Below, one piece after another: positions 33,274 to 44,861 of a DNA stretch of 64,000 bases. The notes below the pieces were generated by a model, which saw nothing but the letters and a program-made list of their open reading frames with translations, made no database searches and was not told the DNA's origin. Position 1 is the stretch's first letter. Every line of letters starts with the position of its first letter. The DNA lies in contig QYRS01000001.1 in NCBI GenBank assembly GCA_006503535.1, positions 1,426,001-1,490,000 on the forward strand, in the 5' to 3' direction. The translations under genes and the position numbers were made by a program. Source of the DNA: Arthrinium phaeospermum (lineage: Eukaryota > Ascomycota > Sordariomycetes > Amphisphaeriales > Apiosporaceae).

Positions 33274-34760
33274 CATCCGGTCGTGGTCCACATGGTCTCG
33301 AGCGAGGCGCGCCTCCTCATCATCTCAAACAGGTAATTACCAGACCAGAGCGCGCGTCTGCCTCTTGTCTTCGGCCTCAGCGTTGTTGTCGTAAACCTGC
33401 ATCGCCCATTTGGGACGGTTCTGGGGGGGCTGTGCTGAGCAGTAACATACAAAGGTCCAGGCAGTGTAGCTATGATGGGTGCTGTCTTGGTTAGGCGCCC
33501 GCTCTACGAAAAGTCTTCAGTACACTGTTCAGGCCACGGTACGACGACATGAATGCAGATATTCGACCCATGCTGGAGGTTGAAATAGAGATTGAAGTCA
33601 AGCCCGAATCTTTTGTCAACATCAGACGGGCGCTAACAGTAGCTGAGAAGCTTGGACTCGCTAGTTCGGCTTGGTCTTGAACTTTAGGCACCTCTGACCA
33701 CAACCGCATCCAAGAGACAGCCTCTCCAATACGGCTTGGGTCATAATAAACGTGGCCATGGGCGAGGGTAAGTTGAACAATGCATGGACTGGTATTCTGG
33801 CTTGTGATATTCCAGGCTTGACGCTGTGAGATGTTACGGGATTCTTATGGGGTGCTGGGGACAAAAAGTCATTACGAGCTGAAGGTTTCAGCCTAACAAA
33901 ATGCCAGGAGCTAAAAGATTACATTCGTCTAAAGTGTACCCGAAAAACCCAAAATAGCACATGGCTTGATCAAGACTGCCTGGCCGTTTCAGCTACGTTG
34001 AAATATAATTTATGTGCAGTCTTGGCCAATCGTGGTGCTTACTCGGTTTACTGTCCATATCGTGCATAATTATAGCGGCTGAAGTGGACTTGCCTTACTC
34101 AGCCCCACCCGCCATGGCCCACGCCTACAACGGCTCAATAGGCTTTTGTTGGCCAATCAGCTTGAAGTATTATCAAAAGGGGCTGTCTTACTACAGCTCT
34201 CTGTATCTAATGTGATGACTTCGGTCAACGCATATCGCAATTTGAATCTAGTTACAACTCATAGCTTGCTGGGAATGGAAAGTTGCCTAGATATGTCGCC
34301 CCTGATATACTCATAGGTACCTCTCCCCTTGTGCAATCAAGATAGGCTCTGAGAGAGCAAACCATCTTGGACGATATGATGGACAAGCAGATAGTAAGCC
34401 TCGACACTGTAGCTCATACAAGCTGATTGGTTTCCAACTTCCAAGAGTTTTAGCTAGATCTATTCGTTCTTCTCAAATAATCCTTCTGTAGCTGCCAAGT
34501 TCCAATCTGTTTCAGCCTTTACAGTGTCTGGTAGACTTGGATCCTTTCCGTCAACTGATTGGTCTGCTTCGAAAATCAATCGCGGGGTTCATGCTGTGCA
34601 GGATGAGTTGCTATCGCTTTGTGGTCGTCGGGGGAGATGGCATGACATCAACTCATATCGATGTACGTAGGCTAGATAGTAAGCATCGTGTCAGAAGAAG
34701 GCTATGATCAACTTGAACTTCATTGTGAAGATTCCTGTCCTGAAGTTGATTCGAGAAGAC

Positions 34761-34768
34761 CTATAAAG
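34761..34768 (+). promoter_or_regulatory. TATA-like element of the NLP-like gene
   Basis: CTATAAAG lies 148 nt before the ATG at 34916, followed by a pyrimidine- and CAACA-rich leader typical of well-expressed fungal genes. Position and context only. Confidence 0.4.
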
Positions 34769-34915
34769 ACTGCTTCTACGCCGTGGTAATTTCTGTCATC
34801 TCCCGGCATCAGCATCAACTCAACAAACCAACAACCCCCGATATTATTCTACACTCACTCCCTTGACTTTCTCCTGTCGTTAAAACGACTTGCATCCTCT
34901 CCTTCCACTTTCAAA

Positions 34916-35847
34916 ATGCACGCAATCCAGACCGCACTGCTCATGGGGAGCCTTCTCGCCGCCGGCGAAGCCAAGATCGTCGGAGCCTTGGCGACAGCGC
35001 CTCGGCCCTCGAGCAGAAGTTCCACCCCATGACCGACTTCGACACAGACGGCTGCTACTTCACAGCCGCCATCGGCCCCGAGGGCAACACCAACCCCGGC
35101 CTACCCAACCCGGTCGGTAAAGGCATGGCCAGCGACTGCCGCGACGACAACCGGCTCGAGTTCAACAACCTGTACAGCCGGTCGCGCTGCAACAACGGCT
35201 GGTGCGCCGTCATGTACGAGTATTACTTCGAGAAGGACCAGCCCGTCTGGGGCTCCTTCGGCCACGGCCACAACCACGACTGGGAGAACATCGTCGTCTT
35301 CGCCAAGGGCGACGACATCAAGCGCGTCGCGCCCTCGTGCCACGGCAAGTGAGCATGCCAAGAATGGCTTCCTGCATGACGGCACGCACGCCAAGATGGT
35401 CTACCACAAGGACGGGCCCAACACGCACTGCTGGCGCTTCGCCAACGGCGACGACGACAAGAAGCAGGAAAACTACACCAAGAAGTGGGTCCTCGGCAAC
35501 CTGATCGGCTGGGACAACTGGCCCTCGGTCCAGGGCAAGGGGTCGCTTCGGGATGTGCTGTACAATGCCTTCAACGGCGGCGTGGGGCCAAGTTCTGGGA
35601 CAAGGACGACAAGTTCACCAACACGCTGCGCTCGGCGGCTGGGGACTCGGTGCCTGGGTTCGACCAGCCAAGGACCAGTAAGTGGTCATGGCTACGAAGT
35701 GTAACATTATCTTTGGGGCTTTTTAGGGATGGGTTATATGGGACGGTGTTAGAGTCTTTGGGGGAATCTACAGGGGTCGATAGGGTACTGGGGCTTCGGG
35801 GTTTTGGGTCTTCTTCGGTCGTTTCGTTTTTTCACTTCTTATACTGA
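34916..35847 (+). pseudogene. NPP1/NLP-type necrosis- and ethylene-inducing-like protein, broken by small indels
   Basis: The family is recognised from the central segment (about 35020-35350), which has the NLP hallmark heptapeptide region G-H-N-H-D-W-E with its acidic and histidine metal-site residues (about 35270-35285), and from a conserved downstream segment (35360-35580). A hydrophobic N-terminal signal follows ATG 34916. NLPs are secreted, and many bind plant membrane glycosylinositol phosphorylceramides; others are non-toxic. As given, the reading frame is broken at least three times by 1-2 nt changes: near 34980, near 35350 (a stop directly after the central segment) and near 35590. 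No full-length product can be made. The 3' end is uncertain because the last frame stays open to 35847, beyond the usual family length, and a GTAAGT at about 35680 may be a donor. Whether the breaks are real or assembly errors is open. Confidence 0.75.
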
Positions 35848-35981
35848 ATATCTACAAAAATAAAGATACTTCAGGATGCTTGCGCGTCTGTCTCGGGTCG
35901 CATTACTAAGACATGTTTGATGAAATGTGGTTTTAGTATCTATTTTTGACGAAAGAGCTGTCCGCTATGCATGCGGCCGGA

Positions 35982-36692
35982 CTACCGTGTGGCCCTTGCG
36001 GCTGGCGGTTTGGACATGGCTTTCAGCTTGGCCTGGGCTTCTAGGTCGATCCGACTTCTCGGGTGCGACACATGTGGATGTCAGTCTTGGTGGATCGTTT
36101 GTTCGTGGGGTGCTTTGAATTGCATGGCAACATACCATAAGGGGCAGGTGTGCGATAGCTCGCAGAGCCAGTGGTCGATGCACGCGGGGTGGAAGAGATG
36201 GCCACACGGTAGGTTGCGAAGTTTGTCGCCCTCGCAAAAGTCCTCTGTGCAAATGGAACAGGTAGACAGCGATAAGTGCGGCTCCTCCTCGTCTCCTCCA
36301 CGTCGACCCCGGCGTATCATGGACCAAAGTCGCGCTCCCAAGGCCCGGGGCCGCGTCGCCCTGTCATCATCCCTTTGTTGAGATTTCACATGGCGGGCCA
36401 TATAATGTGTGAGATCTGATGTCGATGCGGCGATGGTGACGAGTTGTCGTGGTACTTGATCATGGGTATCTTGTCCACGGCGTTTTGCCCCAGACCTTGC
36501 CGAGTGAACCGTGATGCGGGTCTGGACTGCTCTTCTTGCCCTTTGGTGCCGTAACCGCGCTTTCCTAGGGCCAAAGTGGCACATGCCAAAGAGGACTAGG
36601 ACGAGAAAAGATACCGAGACCGCCACGGCGATGCGAATGGTCTTGTTTTCGAGTGGACTGCTGTCCTTGTCGCCGGTGGTTGGGGCCGACAT
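35982..36692 (-). CDS. RING-H2 zinc finger protein with one transmembrane segment (probable E3 ubiquitin ligase)
   Basis: Exon 1 (36692-36136) and exon 2 (36054-35982) around an 81-nt intron give 209 residues. The start at M-S-A-P-T-T-G-D is chosen because the frame upstream is leader-like and TM segment residues 20-40 (I-R-I-A-V-A-V-S-V-S-F-L-V-L-V-L-F-G-M) follow closely. A basic linker precedes the RING-H2 domain: C-S-I-C-T-E-D-F, L-P-C-G-H-L-F-H-P-A-C-I-D-H-W-L, then T-C-P-L-C. The last zinc-binding cysteine codon is split by the intron (TG | T); reading through instead gives Trp, so splicing is required to complete the second zinc site. The tail is R-I-D-L-E-A-Q-A-K-L. Architecture matches small fungal membrane-bound E3 ligases acting in endosomal or ER sorting. 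Intact. Confidence 0.85.
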
Positions 36693-39409
36693 GTTGGCAC
36701 CTGGTAGATGATTTGGAATGAAAAATGTGATAGGCCGCACCAAAATATTCCCCTCAACTCTGGTAGCTTTAACCAATAGGGGAAAAAAAAAAAGAAAGTC
36801 GTGCACCAGTAAACTCAAGTGGGAAGGAGCAACTGGTCGACATAATGGCCCCGACAAGATGTCTATCTTCCTGGCTTTTATGACTTTACTTGCACCTTCG
36901 TATTTCTTCTTTCCCCTCTGTTTAAGAGGGGGCCGGTTGACCAAATTGCCTCAAAATAAAAGGAGCGGTATACCAAAGATGGCACAGTCGAAGGTTCCAT
37001 GTGCGCCGTCAGACGCATCAACTGAAGTTGCGGCGGTTTCCGCGATGCCGATCGGGAGTAGCGTCCAGGCAACCGAATTCCGACGCGAACTGACAGCCCT
37101 GCCAGGGGGTCCTCGGTGGTAACCGGGAAACGTGACACGCAGGCTACCCGCATCTGTCCGGAAGAGGATAATCACGGCACGACAAGAGCCCAGAACGAGG
37201 CATATAGCTTATACGCTTGCCATACCAAAATGCTGTTGGCTTTGGCTGGCATCGATTCGGCATTTGACACCAAAAAAAGAACATCAAAATGCTCCGAGCT
37301 TCAGCGGGTCTGGCTGGCCCTCCGTTAGGCAGTCTCGGCTACTGTTGACTGTCGTGATTGGCCGACTGCAACAGTCATCAAGCACCTGTCATGCTATTAA
37401 TAGCCTTCGCGCATGGCTCCTATCCGGCAGGTGTCAATCGACGTGCCATAGATTTTGCCTTTTCTCAGTGTTGGAATTCGTGTCCGCATCTTCCACCAAG
37501 CTTGGGATCTTGGTGGTGTTGGCTGCGACCATGCCATCAGGTAATCCCCGGAAGCGGGCGAGTTGGCATTGCATTGGTTTGCATGCGGGCAGAAACGGGT
37601 ACTTAAGATATGGCCTGTAGCGATTGGAGTACGTACCGTTGGTGTTTGGTGTGGTTAACCGCTGATAGGTCTGTGGGTCCTGGAGGGTGGAGGGTGCAAC
37701 AGTCCAGGGCCGGCTTGAAGGAATGCTTGAAAGTTGAGGGATTTTTTACCCATTGCCCCCAACCGCCAGTGCCCAGTGGGTCGTTTCCGAGAAGATATGG
37801 AGCCAGGCCCTGGAGTACTAATTTGCTTAATCCGACTTTCTCTCTCACAGACTTTGTATGGGCCTCAAGGTCTACACTTAACAAGAACATCCTGTATCGT
37901 ATGGAGTTGGTCGGTGCGCCTCCTTGGGGGGTCGCCCAGCCGTGACCAGAAATACTGGACATGTCCTGTAAGTCCCTCAAATAATCTATGGTGGCGGTCG
38001 GTCTGGGCAATGTGATGCCACTGGGGGCAGCCAGAATAAGCCTCTACGCTATGCGGATGACATCATGTCAATGGCCATTGCCCGACGATAAATACCCCTG
38101 CGCGTGTAGGCGGTTGTTAGTCTTGCGGATGCGTGTGATGCCGCTAGATGTCCTGGGTCCTTTTGCTTCCCATAAAACCCCCTATGTATGGCCACAGACG
38201 ACTCAGTGATATGGCAAATCGGCGATGAGGAAGAGGGCCACTTGATTCGGGTAGAATCCCGACCAGAAGCATGACACTTCCACAATCTTTCTGTTACTCA
38301 CAACTCGAGTATTGTTTCTTCACAAACAGTACTCTCAAGACACGGATGGCTGATAAGCATTAGATCCCAGGACATCGACGATGCCGAAAGACATTAGATG
38401 GACAGCTGGACCAGCAAGGACGCGGTGGCGTTGGGTATGTCTATCCCCTCAACGTTAGACTTATCATTGTTGCCCCCGAGCAGCGTACTGGCACATCATT
38501 TCATGTATGCAGAGTTCGATGACAGCTAACTGCTTTCCTCTCGGAGCCCTATCTGAGAAGATGGCACAGGGACCTTCACCTCGGAACTCTCCCCGAGGTC
38601 CGGGACAGATACACCAAAAACTCCGCCATTCATCAACTCGGGAGCGCCGTGGGCCTCTAAACACAGCCAGTTTCGACAACGAAATCCCTCGGCCCAGCTC
38701 GCGAGGAGGCGGATCTGCGGGAACGCGACTGATCAAGCCCGCGCCTCGGTTTTTCTGAGGGCCTCGGATCGCTCCCGAGCTCCGCGGGATGTGGTCCGAG
38801 CGGTTCAGGGTCGGGCTCGGCAGCCGGATAAAGCTCCTGGCAAAAGTCTCCATACACGCGGAGCCCAAGAGGCTGGACTTGTGTCTGTCCGGGGAGAAGA
38901 AGGGGTTTGTGCGTTCCGGAACCGGGTTACCTTATGTCTCGCAATGTCGTCGGAATAGATCAGATCCGTTGGTTATCCCCCGGGAACGTCTTCCGCGGAG
39001 ACTAAGGTGTATGTCTTCCGTGAAGTTCAACGTAGCTGACCCCGATAGATCCGCCACGTCCCGAGATCCGAGTCCCGAGATCCCGAGTTTATCCCATTTC
39101 CGGGCTGGTATTCGTAGTTGTAGGCATGTTCTCGTTATCAGCACGGTTAGTGTTGTCGGCATGGTGCCACGGACGGTCAGCGTTCGCCGGAACGTTCCGA
39201 GAACTAATTGTGACTCCGGTCTCACGCTCTAGCCGTCTCCCGTCAGTGTGGCATGGTGACGAAGCACGTCGACCACGATAGTTCGTCCCTGAAGCGATTC
39301 CCGCCCGGATCGCCGCATTATCCTCCGCCGTAAAGAAGGAAAAGAATAAGTCCACCGTGGTACCTACTTAACTTCGGGACCAACCCCGAATCCCGTATTG
39401 GTCTGGCGA
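36693..39409. other. Gene-free 2.7-kb segment
   Basis: No gene is supported. Open frames up to 147 codons occur (37132-37620, 38789-39232) but have no domain, no splice structure and biased composition. The block 38530-39370 is GC-rich with repeated CCGAGATCC/CCCGAG-like words and might be the remnant of a transposon terminal region; I could not find terminal repeats or target-site duplications. Confidence 0.45.
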
Positions 39410-39830
39410 TGCGGACGTCTTCATGCTCAACGAGCACCAATGGTACAAGATCCGCAGATACCCAAGATCGTCTTCTGGCGCACGACACCAGACCAAAGGC
39501 TGCTCATCTTGCGGGAGCTTATGTGCGCGAGCGAGATCGAGGGCAAGACCGGCGATGGTGTCGACGACGCGTTCGCGCTCAAGGCGGCCGACATCGGGGA
39601 CCAACCTCGCAAGCGGCTCGGATATCGCCATAGACACCGCCAACATGGTGCTCCTCGACTCCGTTGCTGCCATCGTGGAGGCTATCAAGTATGGGCTGAG
39701 TTCTGGTCTGTCTTCACTGATGTTGTTTTTGCCCTGTCGCAAATTTTGACCTTGTTTCTCATGATCATCATCTCCCCTTTGGAGATTTTCCGCTCCGGCA
39801 ATGGCTTATGGTACCGTTTCACAACTGTAT
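39410..39830 (+). pseudogene. P-type ATPase fragment (P2-type cation pump), internal deletion and frameshift
   Basis: A short piece of a P-type ATPase hinge and TM5 region is readable. I-V-F-W-R-T-T-P-D-Q-R-L (about 39470-39500) matches the 'F-A-R-x-x-P-x-x-K' segment, and the hinge motif appears as T-G-D-G-V-D-D-A-F-A-L-K-A-A-D-I-G (39549-39599; the usual form is T-G-D-G-V-N-D-A-P-A-L-K). In a second frame come S-G-S-D-I-A-I-D-T-A-N-M-V-L-L-D-S (39610-39662) and A-I-V-E-A-I-K-Y-G. The following helix is missing, and the first frame resumes with E-F-W-S-V-F-T-D-V-V-F-A-L-S-Q-I-L. The wording is closest to fungal Na/K-ATPase-like pumps. No phosphorylation motif or other domain is nearby, so this is a relic. 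Confidence 0.65.
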
Positions 39831-42664
39831 GACAGCATGGCTTAAACATTTGGGGGTTGCTCAGCATGCCATTTCTGTTTCGTTACCCAACTTGCAACTG
39901 CATTGTTTTACTGAGGATGGGGACACGGTGACTCACTCAGAGACCCATGTGCCTAGAATACACGCCTTCAGCATACTTGCCAGCAAAGACACTGAGTAAG
40001 GTTCTAAAATTGCATCTTCAGTACGCCCCAAATATTCCCGACTTCATGCACTCCAGTCCGAGGCTTCCTCATAGGCTCGCTGCAGGAGACACAAGACGGG
40101 ATGGCCGAGATTGTTGAGGCCTGCATTCGACATCCAGATGATTCCGCCCGGTATCTGACCAGTTATTGACGTATGTGCCCTCGGCTCGAGTCCGGACCTC
40201 AACTAGGGCTGAAGAAACACGGGCCATGGCACGTGAAGGCGGAAAAGACCGAGAAAAAGCAAACAAAACATCCGTTTTGGGATGCAGTCAAGAAAAAGCA
40301 AAGCCATGAAATCCCGAAAGCAGGCTTAAGGCTTTCTTTCTCGGGGCTTCCGTCTGCAGACCATCATCACTTGCATCAACACGGCACAGTAGGCGCTTGC
40401 TTCTGCGGTAGAGACACTATGAAAGCTGATCAACGGCCGAGGTTTCGGTGGCTGGGAATGGGGCAGGACGCATGGAGTCACCTGATGAACATGTTGTTCT
40501 GGCCAACATGTCTTCACGGGGCTATCAGATTACTGGAGCTCGTTCTTGGAGGCGAGGTGGGAAGACCTGAAGGCGATGGTGTATACCTGAGGTGGTCTCG
40601 ACCGTGATCTTCTCCGGAGGGGCAGAGACCTTACTGGGCTTCGAGTCGGCGGTCAAGTCTTCTGGAGACCGAGCTGCTACATCGATCCTAGATCGTAAAA
40701 GATTGGAAAGGGATCGCGGAGTAGGCTCGTCGGAGGCGATCCGAGAATGGTCAAGAGCGATCAAGACGGGCTGAGCCCAGGCCCTCTCCACGGCCTCGTC
40801 ACCCAGCCAGCTTTCGATCAACCCAGCAAACAATGCGAGTTAGAAGCAGTTCGGGCGCCGGACCCCTACGAGCCTCGTCTTGGTTGTGGGGAGCTGAAGA
40901 AGGAGGGGTTTGAAAACACCGAGCTTTTTCAGCTCCGGCTTCTAGATGCCGTTGATTGCAGACAAATCAATTCGGCACATGACCACGCGAAGACTTCAGC
41001 CGCAAAACGTGTGAGTTCCGGATTGAGCGGGCTTAAGTGACGAGAATGGATGCCGAACAGCAGGCAGGTTCTTTGCCGGCCTACCTGAGGCCGCTAACTT
41101 TTAGGGTGACCGCTTCGATTGGCGAGATCTCGACCGTTGGGGCTCAAATATTGGTCTCTGTTTTCGAGCTCATTGCCACGAGCCAAACCCAGACGAAGGC
41201 TCTAGACGTGTGGCTAACACCAGTAAGGGAAGGGGTGGAGGGTACCTGTATGCGTGTTCTGCTCGACGTCGACCTGACGCCAACCCAAATGCAGGGTAGA
41301 GCTCAAGTTCAGCTTGACAGGTTCAGGTGGCTTAAGCCACAACCGATTTAGGCACCTGAGCTACTGGGCTAGCACTGGCGTTAAGAGCTATGTTGCTGGC
41401 GCTAGGCACTGAGCTGCCCATTCCAGGTACCTAGCGTCAGGGCGCGCGCTCTGGCCCAAAATGAATGGCTTCACCAATTTCAATTCGACCAACACAAACA
41501 ATCCCAAAAGGGCAGAAAATTTGAACGCCGACGCCGGACGCCTGTATTCAAGCCGCAAATGTCAGATGCTGCATAGTTTTAATGGTATTTGCGTCTCTTG
41601 CAATCAATACTGGTTTTGCGACGAAACGTGGGCATGCGTCTTACGTACTTACTCTCAATGAGCTTGCGATCCATCGCAGAAGTTGATGCTCTTATCTTAT
41701 CGTCTGAAGCTGTGCTCAGCTTTCAGGCATTGGGTTTGAATAGCTCTACTCGCTTGCCAGTTAGACAAAGCTAAAAACGCACCACCCGAGGATCTGGGTC
41801 AGCGCCGGCTTTGGGGTTTAAGCCGTCTTTGCCCTCATGGCAAGCATCCCGGTTTGCTCTGTCGGATTGCGCTCCGGCGCGTGTTAACGCCAGCTTCCAA
41901 GCCACCCACATCACGAGTTTCCTCTTGCAGAACGTAAGACGCCCGAGCTCGGCCTGGTTCACGGTTTCCTACAGACCAATGTATGTAAGCATAACTGGTG
42001 GCTTGGGCCAGCCCACGTTAGTGCCGACCCAATCAATAGTCTGATGGACAATACGATCGAGGGCCATCATATCTACCTACCTAGCCCAAAAGCAGTGCTA
42101 CATGCCGGTCCCGAACCAATGGCCACAGCGCCTCTAGCCCGAGCTGAGCACGCCGGACTCTGATTGCCCCTCAGCTCTTGACTGCCCAGATGTTTGTTGC
42201 GGGGTCATTATCTCGTGTTCTTTGGCCGCCGACTTGCTGCTGGACTTTGCGACATGGGGCGAAACCTGGCTTCAGTTCAGCTGCGCTAGGCGTCCTGTCA
42301 ACATGTCGCCATATCCATCGCATCGCATCGTGATGCGCTTCGCTTTGTTTCTGTGGCCAAAGGGACTATCGAGCCTTGAGCTGGGCGCTGCGGCGAAGGC
42401 CTGGACCACATCGTACCATTCCAGACCAGACCACCAGGTGAGTCTTCCCCGGAATTCTCACGGGCCCCAACCGCAATCCACTTGCTATGGAACCCTACGA
42501 CAGATCGTGTATATAACGCCGATCATTCCCTTTCCAGAGTTCTTCCTCTTTCCAGATCAGCAAGCAATCCCACCAGCCCTCTCAACCAACCAGCAGTCCC
42601 AAAGCCTTTTCGATAGTACTCTTCTCTCAGCCCTATCAATCCACCCCCACTCCCTTCCATCACA
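39831..42664. other. Gene-free 2.8-kb segment and PAN-protein leader
   Basis: No gene is supported between the ATPase relic and the secreted protein at 42665. Open frames (40173-40607, 40747-41040, 41037-41351, 42222-42668) have no domain; the last one overlaps the likely 5' leader of the next gene. A TATATAAC element at about 42510 lies some 155 nt upstream of ATG 42665, followed by a CT/CCA-rich leader. Confidence 0.5.
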
Positions 42665-43826
42665 ATGAAGAGCTACGCATTCGCCAGTGTTGCCCTCGCG
42701 GCTGTTGCCCGGGCCCAGCTTCTTGACCTCGAGGACCTTGCCACGTCCGTCCCGGCTCCCGTGGTCATCACTCCCCCTTCGGTGGTGACGCCGAGCTGCT
42801 CGCCACCCGCTCCACCCTCCGCTACGCCAAGCGTGACACCCCCTCCTGCCCGGCCCAGGCCCAAGGCACCGGTCCTCAGCCCGAGGTGGACTCCGCCGCT
42901 GGTTTCGTGAACTCTCAGCTCTTCTCCGACACCGCCGCCGGCGCCGCTACTCCTGATGGATACTCCAACACCTTCCAGAACGCCAAGGGCTCTATCGAAG
43001 GCGTGGGTTACAAGACCATGAAGACCATCGAGAGCTACAGCCCGGATGCCTGCGCTACTGCTTGTAACGAGATGGACGGCTGCAACGCCTTCAACATCTT
43101 GTACGAGCGCAACGGCCTGTCCGTAAGTAAAATGAACACTGCCTTGCTTGAACAAACCCCAACTGACTATCAAGAAGAAATCTGGCGACGGATGCCCCCG
43201 GCCCGCTTCCACTACCATCATCAAGTGCACCTTCTGGACTGTCCCGGTTGTTAAGGAGCACGCTACCAACGTGGGCAACGGCGCCATCGAGACCGACTCC
43301 AACCAAGACTTCGCCATCGTGATCGCCGCCTCTAACGGCTACGTCAGCAACAACTTCAAGGCCCAACCCGGCTGGCCCGGACCCAGCGTCCCTGTCGACG
43401 CCGCCATCAACGCTCCCCTGGACAACGGCAAGGACACCTTCATCCGATCGCAGACCTTCCCCATCTCGGCCGACTACAAGGGTTCCAACTGTGTTAAGGC
43501 CTGCGCCGAGCAGGCTGCCTACGAGTACGCCCACCCCTCCGCCGGCGGCGCCCGCGCTTGCCAGTTCGTCAACAGCTACCTGCTCCTCAAGAACGGCGTG
43601 GCCCAGAGTCAGGTCTGCTCCATGGTAAGAACCTCGTTCCCCTTCCGCATGCCTCTAAATGCTACTGGATTACTGACCTTTCCCGCTCTTTCCCCTCTTA
43701 TAGTACACTCAGCCTTGGAACGCCACTACCTACGCCACCAACTACGGCCAGGCCCGGGGCAACGACAAGTACACCATCACCTTCGGCCTGACCTACACCA
43801 ACGGCACCGTCGCCACTGCCTTGTAA
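42665..43826 (+). CDS. Secreted PAN/apple-like protein (one 1-nt frameshift near the N-terminus)
   Basis: The ATG at 42665 gives a signal peptide (MKSYAFASVALAAVARA). The frame then slips by 1 nt near a CCCCC run at about 42772-42785. The second frame (A-E-L-L-A-T-R-S-T-L-R-Y-A-K-R-D, a basic site that could be processed) runs into the rest. Exons are 42665-43122, 43175-43624 and 43704-43826, with phase-0 introns of 52 and 79 nt. The region with Y-S-P-D-A-C-A-T-A-C-N-E-M-D-G-C-N-A-F-N-I has the cysteine spacing of a PAN/apple-like module. A second such block (C-V-K-A-C-A-E-Q-A-A-Y-E-Y-A) lies in exon 2. The end is N-G-T-V-A-T-A-L. High GC and strong codon bias suggest good expression. Similar cell-wall or secreted fungal proteins have no established function. 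The frameshift is probably a homopolymer error. Confidence 0.75.
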
Positions 43827-44405
43827 GCGGCCTTTTGTTCCATGAGCAGCCTCCCTGGCTGGCGGGGCGCTCGATGACGACTTTACGGACGCAAGCGCAG
43901 CATGGTTGACATATTTTAGGACGGGTGAGGATTGTTAATAAGTGGATGATTTGGTTGCATGTATATGACGGATACATGATCAGCGGGCAATAATGATTTA
44001 GAAGCTTGTACATAATCAAAAATAATACTCGCGCTTCGGCACTGCATGCCCTGCAAAACAATCGGTTCTGGTTTTCCTTCTTCCTCGTGACCTTGAGTAT
44101 TCCAATACCCCAACTCGGTCTGCAAGGTAAACAATCAAATCCAATCCAGAAAGAGGCCCTCAGAAGATTTCCTCGAGTTGCGATACACTCATTCTCATTC
44201 ATCGTCCTTCTTTACAAGATTTGAACGTTCCTTCCGTTTTGAACCCAAACAACCTCTTTTTGCAACCCAAGCAATTCTCTTCCCCCGTAACTCCATCAAC
44301 ATCATCCCCAACATCATCAATATCTCTCACCGTCGTAACAGCAGGCACATATTTCACAACATACATATTTCTTGAGAGACCAGGCATTCCACAATCAACT
44401 TTCAT
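43827..44405. other. Intergenic
   Basis: 3' flank of the PAN-like gene and upstream region of the first BTB-family gene. No coding feature is supported. Confidence 0.5.
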
Positions 44406-44861
44406 TTGATCAGAAAGAACCTTTTAGCAGCTGTAAGTCCACAAGGTGACTCTCAGCTGTACCTTCACATACAGTGTGAGCTACTTTTCACCTTTTTCTC
44501 CCACAATCTCTCATCTGTTTTCCCACTTTCATTTCCTACAAGCCTGCCTCTTCCAAGCTTACATCTTCTAGAGGCTACTGCACATCAGACACACTCTCTC
44601 TCCATCTATCTTCACGTCAAACTCTTCGTAAGTTCCTCCTCGCAAGATCATCAATATTTATTTTCTCCAACCCACTTCCTCCAACCTTACTTCCTTTCAC
44701 TTCAATTCCTTTCACCTCACTTCCTCCCACCTCACTTTCTTCCACCTTAATTTCCTCAATTCAAATTTCTACCTCTTTTGTTTCAGCTGTGGTCACCAAA
44801 CTTACAAGTTCTATCTTGAAAACACAGACCATCGATCATCCTATCATCATCAACCGTCACC
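44406..44861 (+). promoter_or_regulatory. Pyrimidine-rich 5' leader of the first BTB-family gene
   Basis: About 400 nt before ATG 44862 are strongly CT-biased on the sense strand. They include a run of imperfect CACTTCCTCC/TTCACTTCA units at about 44675-44755, and the leader ends in CCGTCACCATGG, a strong start context. CT-rich leaders are common in well-expressed filamentous-fungal genes. Confidence 0.5.

Larger units (their letters stand above)
32205..34915. other. Gene-poor 2.7-kb segment, contains a 35-nt G run
   Basis: No complete gene is supported. A GC-rich block at 32930-33330 reads on the minus strand as protein-like text (D-P-R-V-N-Y-G-D-A-C-C-R-A-A-K-L-A, P-V-F-E-L-I-N-Q-R-W; 33207-32959) and could be the end of a decayed gene of unknown family interrupted by the homopolymer. 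The part from 33500 to 34750 is AT-rich with no coding signal. The last 200 nt form the promoter of the NLP-like gene. Confidence 0.45.

Noticed and set aside
38464..39370. Possible LTR retrotransposon or MITE remnant
   Set aside because: GC-rich with short repeated words, but no terminal repeats, primer-binding site, protein motif or target-site duplication could be found by eye.
42222..42668. 148-codon plus-strand frame ahead of the PAN-like gene
   Set aside because: It overlaps the TATA element and the CT-rich leader, has no domain, and ends at the true ATG.
42673..43317. 214-codon minus-strand frame over the PAN-like gene
   Set aside because: Antisense shadow of GC-rich codons; the plus strand has signal peptide, introns and cysteine pattern.
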